The position numbers and the translations under genes were made by a program. From contig NTJZ01000006.1 of the NCBI GenBank assembly GCA_002457215.1, forward strand, positions 62,001 to 126,000: DNA of 64,000 nt, given 5' to 3'. Under the pieces are notes generated by a model. That model was not told the DNA's origin and did not search any database. It saw nothing but the letters and a program-made list of their open reading frames with translations. How positions within the stretch are numbered: the first letter of the stretch is position 1; each line of letters begins with the position of its first letter. Shown here piece by piece: positions 40,086 to 49,018 of this stretch. Source of the DNA: OM182 bacterium MED-G28. Lineage in GTDB: Bacteria > Pseudomonadota > Gammaproteobacteria > Pseudomonadales > Pseudohongiellaceae.

Positions 40086-40443
40086 TGGTGGTTCCTACCC
40101 GAAGATACATAGGACTTTTAGTACAACAATTCCTGGTACTTCAAACAAATTGAAAAACTATTCTAGACCAATAGTTTTTCCATTCCTACTCCATTCGATC
40201 ATTTTGAATCCACCCTTAATCGAATAATCAGCACGAATGCTAAAATTAGGCTCAAAGCCATAAAGGCAACACTTCAACTTATGAAGTTTGTCATACATAT
40301 TTCTACTTAGGAAAACTCACTCAATGGGTAATAGTGGCGTCGAGGACAAATTTTATATTGATTGCATAATTAGTTTTTCATATTTTTACTCCACTTACTT
40401 TTTGCGTACACTGCTATTTCTCAACTAAATAGACATTAGGGAA
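40086..40443. other. 358-bp divergent intergenic region
   Basis: Between the small lipoprotein gene (minus) and the exported protein at 40444 (plus). It holds one possible small ORF (40158-40298, minus); otherwise I see only AT-rich sequence. A T-rich stretch at about 40365-40420 may include the plus-strand promoter. Confidence 0.45.
40158..40298 (-). CDS. possible 46-aa protein (small ORF)
   Basis: An open frame from ATG 40298 to TAG 40158 in an otherwise non-coding stretch. The peptide has a protein-like mix of residues, with CCLYGFEPNFSIRAD and GGFKMIEWSRNGKTIGLE. There is no clear ribosome-binding site, and it lies 73 bases upstream of the lipoprotein gene on the same strand. It may be a genuine small protein, a remnant of a larger gene, or chance. 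Confidence 0.25.
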   Translation of the reverse strand: MYDKLHKLKCCLYGFEPNFSIRADYSIKGGFKMIEWSRNGKTIGLE

Positions 40444-41460
40444 ATGAAAAGAACAATAAACAAGGCATTATCAGCGATTTACTTTTTCTGTACTGCTCCA
40501 TTACTAGCCGCTGAATATGAGCCACCACGGACTCAGTCTGGCAAACCTGACTTACAAGGGTATTGGACTAACGCCTCCCTAACAAAAATGGAGCGCGACC
40601 CAAATTACGCCGAATATGGACTGGTTTTTCCATCTAATTTAGTGCCTGAGTTAACAGCAGACCATCCCCAAGTCGTGCGCCAACAAACAGATGATAATCA
40701 GGCTTGGAAGGAATTACCTGATGGGAGCGATCTCGCAAGAGGACGAGGGTACAACGCATTTTGGGTTGATCCGGGGCAAAACTTCGCAGTAGTTAAGGGT
40801 GAAGTACGAACCTCGATGGTGACATATCCCAACAATGGATTAATACCCTACTCAGAAGAAGGAAGAAAACTAAGGCGTGAAAATCGTGCAAAGTACTCAG
40901 GCATTCTGTCTGACCAAGTCACTATGGGTACTGACGGTCCCGAAGGACGAGCATTAGGTGAGCGCTGCTTAATAGGTATGGGCAGCACTGGCGGACCTCC
41001 TATTACAAATGTTAGGTATAATAATCTCTATCAAATAATTCAGACAGATGAATACATTGCACTACATATTGAGATGGCTCACGATATACGAATTATCCCG
41101 ATTACCACAGAGTATCGAAGGACTAACATGACTCCATGGTTTGGTGATTCGATCGGTCACTGGGATGGCGATACTTTAGTCGTTGAAACCAAGGGGCTTC
41201 ATCCGCTGCATGGGGAACGACACTATGTGGCTGCTCTATCTGAGCAGGCTAAGGTAATTGAACGTTTTACCCGCCACTCCAATGAACAAATTCTGTATGA
41301 GTTCGAAGTTGTTGACCCAATTTATTACGAGGAACCTTGGCAAGGTGAAATGAGTTTTAATGCGTCAAATCTACCCATTTACGAGTATGCCTGTCACGAA
41401 GGAAACTATGGACTAATTGGCATACTTGCCGGCGCTAGGCAGCTAGAGCAAGAAGACTAG
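40444..41460 (+). CDS. exported protein of a DLQGYW-type family
   Basis: 338 aa with a signal peptide (cleavage near LLAAE, about residue 23). Key motifs: PRTQSGKPDLQGYWTN (about 29-44), RGYNAFWVDPG, GERCLIGMG, NLYQIIQTDEYIALHIEMAHDIRII and DSIGHWDGDTLVVETKG (about 237-253). This architecture is common in marine Gammaproteobacteria and Acidobacteriota as an exported protein of unknown role. The C-terminal part of the DUF6152 protein at 54316-55341 shares its layout. Divergent from the lipoprotein gene. Confidence 0.75.
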   Translation: MKRTINKALSAIYFFCTAPLLAAEYEPPRTQSGKPDLQGYWTNASLTKMERDPNYAEYGLVFPSNLVPELTADHPQVVRQQTDDNQAWKELPDGSDLARGRGYNAFWVDPGQNFAVVKGEVRTSMVTYPNNGLIPYSEEGRKLRRENRAKYSGILSDQVTMGTDGPEGRALGERCLIGMGSTGGPPITNVRYNNLYQIIQTDEYIALHIEMAHDIRIIPITTEYRRTNMTPWFGDSIGHWDGDTLVVETKGLHPLHGERHYVAALSEQAKVIERFTRHSNEQILYEFEVVDPIYYEEPWQGEMSFNASNLPIYEYACHEGNYGLIGILAGARQLEQED

Positions 41461-41624
41461 ATATTTCTTCAATAATATTTCAACATTTATTTCCACTTTG
41501 GAATTAACTCTCCTATTGCACGTTTCTTTGCCTGGTCGCAATATACACTCGCATTTTTAGATTTTGAGCTTCAGAGTGCTATTCGCAGATTTAGCCCTGA
41601 ACTTACCGAAGAAGAGGAGCAATA

Positions 41625-42047
41625 ATGAAACCCTTAAGTATGCTAACAATTCTTGCCAGCTCGTTTATCGCGGGAATGGCCGTTCAACACCAACAAGATA
41701 TCTACGCACAAGATATGAAAGTATTTGAGCTACGAACCTACACTACAGCACCTGGTCGATTACCTCCATTACTAGAGCGTTTCGATGGCGGTGAAATAGA
41801 TTTGTTCCATAAACATGGGATGACCAGTGTCGGCTACTGGATACCCGATGACGAAAAACTTTCAGAAAACACACTTGTTTATATGATTGCCCATGATGAT
41901 CGCGAAGCTGCAGCACAATCCTGGACAGATTTTGGAGCCGACCCTGTTTGGATGGAAGTGTGGGAAAAATCGCTAGAAGATGGGCCAATTGTTGCGGGTG
42001 TGTCGATTCAATTTCTGGACCCAACTGCATTTAGCCCTATTCAATAG
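41625..42047 (+). CDS. exported NIPSNAP-domain protein
   Basis: 140 aa with a signal peptide ending near YAQD (about residue 29). The NIPSNAP pattern (a dimeric ferredoxin-like fold) is clear: KVFELRTYTTAPGRLPPLLERF, DLFHKHGMTSVGYWIP, LVYMIAHDDREAAAQSWTDFGADPVW. GAGGAG six bases before the ATG supports the start. NIPSNAP proteins are usually cytoplasmic or mitochondrial; an exported form is less common. Convergent with the double-VOC gene, only nine bases apart. Confidence 0.82.
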   Translation: MKPLSMLTILASSFIAGMAVQHQQDIYAQDMKVFELRTYTTAPGRLPPLLERFDGGEIDLFHKHGMTSVGYWIPDDEKLSENTLVYMIAHDDREAAAQSWTDFGADPVWMEVWEKSLEDGPIVAGVSIQFLDPTAFSPIQ

Positions 42048-42056
42048 CTGGGGAGT

Positions 42057-43169
42057 TCATGGCAGACGGTAATTTAACCATGCCGTACTTCTACTCTCAT
42101 TTGCTTCAGCACAAATGGCTGGTTCAGGCTGAATAGGACGTTGTTGAATCGGGCCCACTAGTTCCACAAAAATACCGTCTGGATCGATTGCATTAATGAT
42201 GCCCTGTTCGTCCAGGCCGGTCCCGGAGCAACAGGGTGCAATCTGGGACAAAAACTCCACGCCTTTTGCCGTTAAAGTCTCCACGGCTGTATCAAGATTT
42301 TGCACCGCCAAGGCGATGCGATGTATACCGATATGACTGATTGGTGACGGATAAGGCGGTTCTGGATCAAAGGGTTCTAGCCACTGAATAAGGCGCAGGC
42401 TATGGCGATCACCCCCTGATAAGCTAATATCAGCGCCACGAATTGAAAACGGCCGATCGAGACCATAGGCCTGCCCTTCTTCTATAGAACCTTGCTCTGG
42501 CAGAAATTTGATCTCGGTATAGCCGAGACTCTCATAGAAGCTAAGAGATTCTTCAAAGTTGCTCACATTAATACCCACGTAAGGCATGGATTCAATATTT
42601 ACACTAGATTCACTTTCAAAATTCTCTCGACTTGATTGCGGTAATTCAACAAGTTTTAAGTAAACCCCATCTGGGTCTTGCATAAAAACAAATCGTTCAC
42701 CTTCTTTGCCATAGGGCTCAGATAAGAATGAAACACTTTGCCTTTTTAAAAAATTATAATCTTGAGAAAAAGTAGAAGTAGCAAAAGCTGCATAGGCCAT
42801 GCCGAGATGAGCGGGATGAGAGTAAGGCGGTTCGCTATTATACGGAACCGCAAACTGAATGAGATCTATTGATGTAGGGCCCATTGCGCTGGGAATCGAC
42901 ATTACTTCAATGCTATCTAACTCGTAAGTACATAAATCATACATTCCTAAAGAGCGTGCCATAAGATGAGTGTTAGTTTTTGGAAAAGCATTTACGCCTT
43001 GGGTATAACCTAACAACCGATAAAACTCGCGCGTTTTTTCGAAATCTGCGGTTTGAGTATTAAAATGAATGCGTCCGAGAATATTTATATCTTCGGCGCC
43101 ATTAACGTTTATCGCGATACCAAGAAAGAACAACGATAGATAAATTAGTCTGTTAAAAATAAACCGCAT
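42057..43169 (-). CDS. exported two-domain VOC protein
   Basis: About 370 aa; ATG 43169 used (a TTG two codons upstream is possible). A signal peptide (LIYLSLFFLGIAINV, cleavage near NGAED) is followed by two VOC modules: first LGRIHFNTQTADFEKTREFYRLLGY ... FMQDPDGVYLKLVEL (about 33-155), second PYVGINVSNFEESLSFYESLGY ... AIDPDGIFVELVGP (about 173-340). A Cys pair (APCCSG) is in the second. VOC enzymes are rarely secreted; substrate unknown. Its 3' end is nine bases from the exported NIPSNAP gene. Confidence 0.8.
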   Translation of the reverse strand: MRFIFNRLIYLSLFFLGIAINVNGAEDINILGRIHFNTQTADFEKTREFYRLLGYTQGVNAFPKTNTHLMARSLGMYDLCTYELDSIEVMSIPSAMGPTSIDLIQFAVPYNSEPPYSHPAHLGMAYAAFATSTFSQDYNFLKRQSVSFLSEPYGKEGERFVFMQDPDGVYLKLVELPQSSRENFESESSVNIESMPYVGINVSNFEESLSFYESLGYTEIKFLPEQGSIEEGQAYGLDRPFSIRGADISLSGGDRHSLRLIQWLEPFDPEPPYPSPISHIGIHRIALAVQNLDTAVETLTAKGVEFLSQIAPCCSGTGLDEQGIINAIDPDGIFVELVGPIQQRPIQPEPAICAEANESRSTAWLNYRLP

Positions 43170-43259
43170 ATTCAAAATAGATGCCTGCCTTTAAATTACT
43201 ATAAGTGGCTCAACGTAATGAGACGCTCCTGAATTAACTCCGACCCGATGTTTTTAACC

Positions 43260-43928
43260 TTAATCCGTCGCAAAACAGTAAAGCAATCCCGCACCACCAA
43301 CACTCACCAAATTTTCCTGAGTGCACCCAGGGGTCCCATGCGAAGAATTCCATGGAGACCCAGGTGTTGTAAAACTATAGCGATCCCCATGACCCACTCG
43401 CGCACTCCCTGCATTATTACTTGTCCAATTATTACAGGTTTGATCTTGACCAGTTGGAAAGGCTGTTCCATCAATTTGGGTGCCAGTAAGAATGTCATGA
43501 ACGGTAAAATCAGGATCACCATCTATACGTGATGCAAATTGACTTCCATTCTCATCCAGAGCGAACTCCCAATTAAAATTCGAATTATCATAGTGAAGAG
43601 ATTCAACAGTCGTGGCCATAATCAGACCGTTCGCATTAGCCCAAGGGCCAGACCCAATTCGATCCTTTGCGTTAACCGCCCCAGACCCTTGGGTGCTTAA
43701 ATAGGCCGTCCAAGCCCGATTGGATCCCACTGCATTTGCTAGCGACTGACAATGTGCATCTGCCCCTGCCAATCCACCTAGATTGCCACCATCACCAAGG
43801 CCTGTACTAGTGACAAAGAATCCCATTTCAGGCGCCTCTTCGTCTTGCTGTGCCAAAATGGTAATCGTCGGAATTACAAATACAACCGCAGTTAACATCG
43901 CTGCTATTAAGGTTCGCTTGTTATTCAT
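43260..43928 (-). CDS. exported lectin/endostatin-like protein
   Basis: About 222 aa. ATG 43928 chosen because GGAGG lies eight bases upstream; the longer form adds eight residues. The signal peptide (TLIAAMLTAVVFVIPTITIL) ends near LAQQD. The mature part, FVTSTGLGDGGNLGGLAGADAHCQSLA, RAWTAYLSTQ, ENLVSVGGAGLLYCFA, resembles collagen-NC10/endostatin-like or C-type-lectin-like folds found in bacterial surface proteins, with conserved Cys (HCQ, TCNNW, GCTQ, YCFA). It probably binds a ligand outside the cell. No catalytic motif. Confidence 0.7.
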   Translation of the reverse strand: MNNKRTLIAAMLTAVVFVIPTITILAQQDEEAPEMGFFVTSTGLGDGGNLGGLAGADAHCQSLANAVGSNRAWTAYLSTQGSGAVNAKDRIGSGPWANANGLIMATTVESLHYDNSNFNWEFALDENGSQFASRIDGDPDFTVHDILTGTQIDGTAFPTGQDQTCNNWTSNNAGSARVGHGDRYSFTTPGSPWNSSHGTPGCTQENLVSVGGAGLLYCFATD

Positions 43929-44201
43929 TTTTCGTTCCTCCAGCAATTTCACAAAATAAAAGATTTAATCAAAAAATCAGCCCCGTTAACTTTACAACCG
44001 AAGCCCTAGCTGATTGTAGTCAATTTAAGGCTCTTATCTCAGTATGTTAAATATCTCATTCGTATTCCAGAGCTATTTAGACTTCATTTTGCGCTTTTTG
44101 ATTTTAATTATTAGCAAGCCTTGCCTTATCATTGCAACACAAAGTCCAAATTTTTCACCGAGCGCCAATTTGAGGGGTTACAATGGAGTAGGAGAAGAAC
44201 A

Positions 44202-45965
44202 ATGCAAAAACTCGTTAAGGTACTAAAATACTTGCCCTTGGCCTGTGCTTCCAGCCTCGTGGCATGTGCTCCGCAGACTCCAGAAGTCCCGGGTGGTGCT
44301 GCTGAATCATTAGCGTCTTTATCTGCCTATCCGTCGACAGTCTATGCTGCACAGAACCGGCCCGATGTTCGCGGACTGACTGGGGCAGTATCTGCAGATC
44401 ACCCTCTGGCTACCCAAGTGGGGTTGCGCATATTACAGGAAGGCGGAAACGCCACCGACGCTGTAATCGCCATGGCGGGAGTCTTGGCGGTCGTGCGGCC
44501 CCACATGAATGGTATTGGGGGTGATGCCTTTGGCATTTTTTATGACGGCCAGTCTGGTGAAATCACAGCTTTGAACGCGAGTGGCAGAGCTGGCTCTGTC
44601 GCCACTCCGGAATTTTTTACAGCAGCTGGAGTGGATAGAGTTCCAGGAAGTGGCGCCCTCTCTGTAAGTGTCCCTGGAGCAGTTGCCGGATGGGTCGATG
44701 CTCACGAACGCTATGGCTCTATAGATTTTGCTTACTTACTCAAATCTGCTATTGAGTATGCTCGTGACGGATTTGCGGTCTCTACGCGTTTAGCTCAAGA
44801 TTTTGAGGAGCAAGGTGGCGTACTTAATGAGGACGGGCGTAATCTTTATTTACCAAATGGCGCAGTACCTCCTGTTGGTAGTTTGTTAGTTAATGCTGAA
44901 CTTGCAGTGTCATTGGAAACGATAGCCAATGAAGGCAAAAGTGGTTACTACCAAGGCTCTATTGGGAAAAAGCTTGCATCCTATATTACAGAATTAGAGG
45001 GCCATTTAAGAGAAGAGGATTTCGAAAACCATACCTCGACTTGGGTCGAACCTTTGCGGGGAGATTATTTAAATCATACGATGGTTGTTATGCCTCCTAA
45101 TACGCAGGGTATTACTCAGCTGGCTTTAATGGAAATGTCTAAGGCACATTCTGTGCGAGAAATGGGGCACAATACTAGCGAATATCTCCACACTCTAATT
45201 GAGTTGAAGAAATTGGCCTTCGCCGATCGTAATCGCTGGGTTGCCGATATGGAAATGGCGGATATACCGATCGATGCTTTATTAGATCCCGATTACCTGC
45301 GTAAACGGGCAGGACTGATTAATCATACGAGGGCTGCTGAAAATGTTGAAGCCGGCTTCGGCAATGAATTTTTCACCAATGCCGACAAAAATCGAGAAGA
45401 TTCCGGGGATACAGTTTATATAACTGCGGTAGACCAGTGGGGCAACGCTGTTAGTTGGATACAAAGTAATTTTGCTGGCTTTGGCTCAGGGCTACTCGAA
45501 TCAGAAACAGGAATCCTGCTCCACAACCGCGGCGCCCTCTTCTCGCTCGAAACCGGACATCCTAATGAAGTCGCACCCGGCAAGCGCCCTTATCATACTC
45601 TTTCACCCTTGATGGCTCTCTATCCTAATGGTGAATTAGCCTTTACCTTAGGCACTCCCGGTGGTGATAGCCAGACCCAATCACTGTTGCAAATTGTTCA
45701 CAATATTTTCCTATTTGATATGACCCCGCAACAAGCAATTGAAGCACCTCGCTTCCGATCATCTGGCGGAGTTTCAGTGGCAATCGAAGACCGTGTTAGT
45801 GCCGAGGTGCTTTCAGAGCTTGCTGGACTAGGCCATAATTTACAATTAATTAGAGGCTGGACTGCCACTTTTGGTGGCGCACAAATGATTCATCACGATC
45901 CCACTACTGGCGTACTGACGGCGGCAGCCGACCCTAGACGGGAAGCCTATTCTTTAGCTTACTAA
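44202..45965 (+). CDS. ggt: lipoprotein gamma-glutamyltransferase
   Basis: About 587 aa. Start at ATG 44202, with AGGAG seven bases upstream; the longer frame from 44121 lacks a ribosome site. Lipobox LVAC (C22) makes it an envelope lipoprotein. It is an Ntn hydrolase: after cleavage the new N-terminal Thr, here T404 in GDTVYITAVD, is the nucleophile, aligning with T391 of Escherichia coli Ggt. Substrate loop residues PGKRPYHTLSPLM and TLGTPGGDSQ are present. It moves or hydrolyses gamma-glutamyl groups of glutathione and similar compounds in the periplasm. Serine hydrolase gene 40 bases downstream, probably cotranscribed. Confidence 0.93.
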   Translation: MQKLVKVLKYLPLACASSLVACAPQTPEVPGGAAESLASLSAYPSTVYAAQNRPDVRGLTGAVSADHPLATQVGLRILQEGGNATDAVIAMAGVLAVVRPHMNGIGGDAFGIFYDGQSGEITALNASGRAGSVATPEFFTAAGVDRVPGSGALSVSVPGAVAGWVDAHERYGSIDFAYLLKSAIEYARDGFAVSTRLAQDFEEQGGVLNEDGRNLYLPNGAVPPVGSLLVNAELAVSLETIANEGKSGYYQGSIGKKLASYITELEGHLREEDFENHTSTWVEPLRGDYLNHTMVVMPPNTQGITQLALMEMSKAHSVREMGHNTSEYLHTLIELKKLAFADRNRWVADMEMADIPIDALLDPDYLRKRAGLINHTRAAENVEAGFGNEFFTNADKNREDSGDTVYITAVDQWGNAVSWIQSNFAGFGSGLLESETGILLHNRGALFSLETGHPNEVAPGKRPYHTLSPLMALYPNGELAFTLGTPGGDSQTQSLLQIVHNIFLFDMTPQQAIEAPRFRSSGGVSVAIEDRVSAEVLSELAGLGHNLQLIRGWTATFGGAQMIHHDPTTGVLTAAADPRREAYSLAY

Positions 45966-46005
45966 CAATAATTAGACTCTAATCAAGGACAATAAAGGAA
46001 GACAA

Positions 46006-47304
46006 ATGAATAAAAGAATTTTTTCAATAATCTTTAGCTTTACAACCGCACTTTCTTTTTCCTTTGTCGCGGCACAAAGCAGTTTACCAATGGTTACGCC
46101 AGAAGAAGTTGGTTTTTCTTCAGAACAGTTGGATAAGATCGAGAGTTATTTTCAAGGAAGGGTCGATAGGGGTGAAATTGCAGGCATAGTTACGTTGGTT
46201 GCTCGAAAAGGTAAAATCGCCCACCTAAGTGCTGTTGGTTATCAAGACGTCGATCGTGGTATTCCCATGGATACTGATACCTTATTTCGGGTTTATTCCA
46301 TGACAAAGCCAATTGTTTCCACCGCATTGATGATGCTGTATCAAGATGGCTTGTTCCAGTTAAATGACCCTCTCTCAAAGTTCATCCCCGAATTTTCCAA
46401 TCTACGGGTTTTAAGGTCACCCAATGGGCCCTTAAATGAAACTGTTGAGATGGAACGAGAACCTACCGTTCAAGATATTCTGCGCCACACTGCTGGATTC
46501 TCCCATGGTCTAGGCAATAGTGAATATGATCGAGCTTTTGTTGGCACAGGCATCTTTCGACCAGAAACTTCTCTGGCGGAGATGATGACCGCTTTGTCTA
46601 CAATCCCATTGATGAATCAACCCGGCTCGATGTATCGCTATAGTATCGGCCCTGACGTTGCACTGCGATTGGTCGAGATTATCTCTGGTATGCCGGCAGA
46701 CGATTATTTACAACAGCGTATGTTTGATCCCCTCGAAATGAACGACACTGGCTATGTCGTGGACTCTAATAATGCTCATCGATTGTCCCCGATTCACTGG
46801 AATAATGACGGCCAGCTCGCACCCATCGATTCTGAACATGGAAGTCCGGCGGGCGGAGTCTTAGTTGAAGATTGGTCGGTCAACAATTACACAGTAGACC
46901 ACGATTACAAAGGTGGCAGTATCGGCTTGGTTGCCACCGCCGCAGATTATTGGCGTTTCGCGCAGGCTATGATAAACGGCGGCGAACTCAATGGTGAACG
47001 CATCATCGGCCCTAAAACTGTTGAATTTATGGCAAGTAATCACCTTACAGCGCAGCAACATGAAACCTTCTCGCCCGCAATGGGTTTCGGATTAGGTTTC
47101 GCAACAATTGAAAACCCAGCAGGAGTTGGTTATATCGCTTCGAAAGGGAGCTTCTACTGGGGTGGGGCTGCTGCCACTAGTTTCTGGATCGACCCCGTTG
47201 AAGATATTGTAGTCATTGGCATGACCCAACATATGGGCACGCCTAATACTGGCGCTATTCGCGGCGAGCTCCACGCACTCGTTTATGGCGCACTTGAAGA
47301 TTAA
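46006..47304 (+). CDS. exported serine hydrolase (beta-lactamase/esterase family)
   Basis: 432 aa with a signal peptide ending near VAAQS (about residue 24). Class C beta-lactamase fold: SMTK (98-101) with nucleophile S98 and K101, and a YSIG motif (about 214) in the position of the catalytic Tyr; the late motif region is KGSFYWGGAAATSFWIDP. These proteins are mostly esterases or peptidases rather than antibiotic-resistance enzymes. AAGGAAG before the ATG supports the start. It follows the ggt gene by 40 bases and precedes yaiI. Confidence 0.88.
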   Translation: MNKRIFSIIFSFTTALSFSFVAAQSSLPMVTPEEVGFSSEQLDKIESYFQGRVDRGEIAGIVTLVARKGKIAHLSAVGYQDVDRGIPMDTDTLFRVYSMTKPIVSTALMMLYQDGLFQLNDPLSKFIPEFSNLRVLRSPNGPLNETVEMEREPTVQDILRHTAGFSHGLGNSEYDRAFVGTGIFRPETSLAEMMTALSTIPLMNQPGSMYRYSIGPDVALRLVEIISGMPADDYLQQRMFDPLEMNDTGYVVDSNNAHRLSPIHWNNDGQLAPIDSEHGSPAGGVLVEDWSVNNYTVDHDYKGGSIGLVATAADYWRFAQAMINGGELNGERIIGPKTVEFMASNHLTAQQHETFSPAMGFGLGFATIENPAGVGYIASKGSFYWGGAAATSFWIDPVEDIVVIGMTQHMGTPNTGAIRGELHALVYGALED

Positions 47305-47362
47305 CTAATTGTTCAGGCTGGAATAACGCTAACTTGATTCCAGCCTGACTTAACATTTGCTT

Positions 47363-47809
47363 ATGAAAATTTGGGTAGACGCCGACGCCTGTCCTGTATC
47401 AATAAAAGAAATATTGTTTCGCGCTGCCGAGCGTAAAAAAATTGCATTAATTCTTGTAGCAAACCAGTCGTTGCCGACACCGCCTTCATCCTTTATTACT
47501 TCACTGCAAGTTCATAGTGGTTTCGACAAAGCCGATGACGAGATCGTCGAACGAATGAGCGCAGGAGATTTAGTAATAACTGCTGATATCCCGCTTGCCG
47601 CTGAAATACTTGGGCAAGATGGCTTTGCCCTTAGCCCAAGAGGGGAGATGTTTAATAAGGGCAGCATTGGTGCTCGCCTAAATATGCGTGATTTTTTAGA
47701 TACCATGCGCTCAAGTGGAGAAAATACCGGGGGACCCCCCCCATTAAACCAAAACGATCGGAAAAAATTTGCGGACCAACTCGATCGATTTCTACAGCTA
47801 AACAAATAA
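47363..47809 (+). CDS. YaiI/YqxD (DUF188, UPF0178) family protein
   Basis: 148 aa, start at ATG 47363 giving the canonical [11 protein letters not shown]. The family has a PIN-like fold with conserved Asp: [38 protein letters not shown] and ALSPRGEMF. Function unproven, probably nucleic-acid related. Lies 58 bases after the serine hydrolase on the same strand. Confidence 0.9.
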   Translation: MKIWVDADACPVSIKEILFRAAERKKIALILVANQSLPTPPSSFITSLQVHSGFDKADDEIVERMSAGDLVITADIPLAAEILGQDGFALSPRGEMFNKGSIGARLNMRDFLDTMRSSGENTGGPPPLNQNDRKKFADQLDRFLQLNK

Positions 47810-47933
47810 GCGCTCTTAATCTTAGAAGAAAGATGAATAGTCGATTAAGCCGCTGTTATAATGACCACTTCGAGCTATCTCTAATTATCATCAGGGCTAT
47901 GCAAGAGGGCACGATATAGAGAACTCTGATCAA

Positions 47934-47956
47934 GTTGCCAAAACCAGTTTGGCAAC
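47934..47956. promoter_or_regulatory. perfect 9-bp inverted repeat before the TAXI gene
   Basis: GTTGCCAAA (47934-47942), five bases, TTTGGCAAC (47948-47956). It sits just 18 bases before the ATG of the TAXI gene and directly upstream of the AAGGAG ribosome site. It could be an operator for an unseen regulator or a leader hairpin controlling translation of the two-gene unit. Confidence 0.5.
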
Positions 47957-47974
47957 CCTCTAGTTAAGGAGTTA

Positions 47975-49000
47975 ATGCTGGATCAGTCTACTAAAAATAT
48001 AATAAATGTGACTCGCTATATCCGACTATTAATTTTTACTCTGGCTCTTGGTGCGTGCAATGACCAGGCGGGAGAGCGACAAACCTATATCCTCACAACA
48101 GGAACCACTAGTGCCACTTACTACCCTGTTGGCGTTGCTCTGGCCACCTTGGCCTCTGCCAGAGACGAAGCTGGATTTTCGCTCACGGCGATAAGCTCGG
48201 CAGGCTCCCTGGAAAACGTCAAACTGCTGCGGGACAACCAAGCCCAATTTGGTGCGATGCTTTCAATTTTTGCAGCATGGGCATACGCAGGTGAAGGACC
48301 GATAAGAAATCCCCAGGAGCATATCCGCAGCATTGCCGCGTTGTGGCCTAATGTTGAACATCTTCTTTTGAAATCTGAATTAGTAACTGACGGAACCTTT
48401 GCTGATCTAGGTAAACTAAACGGGGAAAGAGTTTCTATCGGCATGAGAAATTCAGGAGCCGAAATCACTGGATTCTACATGTTCGACGCTCTCGGAATTG
48501 ATTACATGCAAGATCTTTCCATTGCTTATCTAGGTTATGGGCCTTCCGCCGATGCACTCCAGGATGGCAATATAGTGGGGTTAAATGCACCCGGCGGGCC
48601 TCCTATGGCTGCTATTACCAGGGCACACGCACTTTTGGGGGATAGCCTAACCATTCTGGATGTAACTCAGGAAGAGCTCGACAAAATCAACTGGGAATAT
48701 CCAATCTGGAGCTTTTACGAGATGGAACCAGGAACTTACCCTAACCAAGATGAAATAATTAGAACAGCAGCAAGTGCAAATGTGCTTGTAGCCCGAGATG
48801 ACGTACCTGAGGAAATTGTTTATCAGCTGACAAAATTATTATGGGAGAATCTCGCCGTACTTAAAGAAATTCATGGCGCAACCAGATCTATGAGCCTTGA
48901 AAGTGCGCTACAAGGAGTTCCTGTACCCTTGCATAAAGGTGCGCTGAGATATTATCAAGAGAAAGGAATAAATATCCCGGAACATTTGTTAGGCGGCTAA
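47975..49000 (+). CDS. TAXI-family solute-binding lipoprotein
   Basis: 341 aa. N-terminal hydrophobic segment with lipobox LGAC (about C27). The TAXI family (TRAP-transporter periplasmic binding protein) pattern is clear: ILTTGTTSATYYPVGVALATL near the start, ISSAGSLENVKLLRDNQAQFGAML, GKLNGERVSIGMRNSGAE, and late DDVPEEIVYQLTKLLWENL. It binds a small solute, often glutamate or a carboxylate. No TRAP permease (DctQM) is next to it, so its partner is elsewhere or it acts differently. AAGGAG precedes the ATG. It is followed after 18 bases by the acetamidase-like gene. Confidence 0.88.
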   Translation: MLDQSTKNIINVTRYIRLLIFTLALGACNDQAGERQTYILTTGTTSATYYPVGVALATLASARDEAGFSLTAISSAGSLENVKLLRDNQAQFGAMLSIFAAWAYAGEGPIRNPQEHIRSIAALWPNVEHLLLKSELVTDGTFADLGKLNGERVSIGMRNSGAEITGFYMFDALGIDYMQDLSIAYLGYGPSADALQDGNIVGLNAPGGPPMAAITRAHALLGDSLTILDVTQEELDKINWEYPIWSFYEMEPGTYPNQDEIIRTAASANVLVARDDVPEEIVYQLTKLLWENLAVLKEIHGATRSMSLESALQGVPVPLHKGALRYYQEKGINIPEHLLGG

Positions 49001-49018
49001 CCAATTGAGACAATAATT

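Noticed and set aside
43248..43532. 94-aa plus-strand frame opposite the lectin-like gene
   Set aside because: It is antisense to a well-supported exported protein with a ribosome site, and its peptide looks non-coding.
44121..44201. Upstream extension of the gamma-glutamyltransferase
   Set aside because: The extension lacks a ribosome site; AGGAG and a lipobox fit the ATG at 44202.
46006..47304. Antibiotic-resistance beta-lactamase
   Set aside because: The SxxK and YSxG motifs fit the wider esterase/peptidase family; nothing points to antibiotic hydrolysis.
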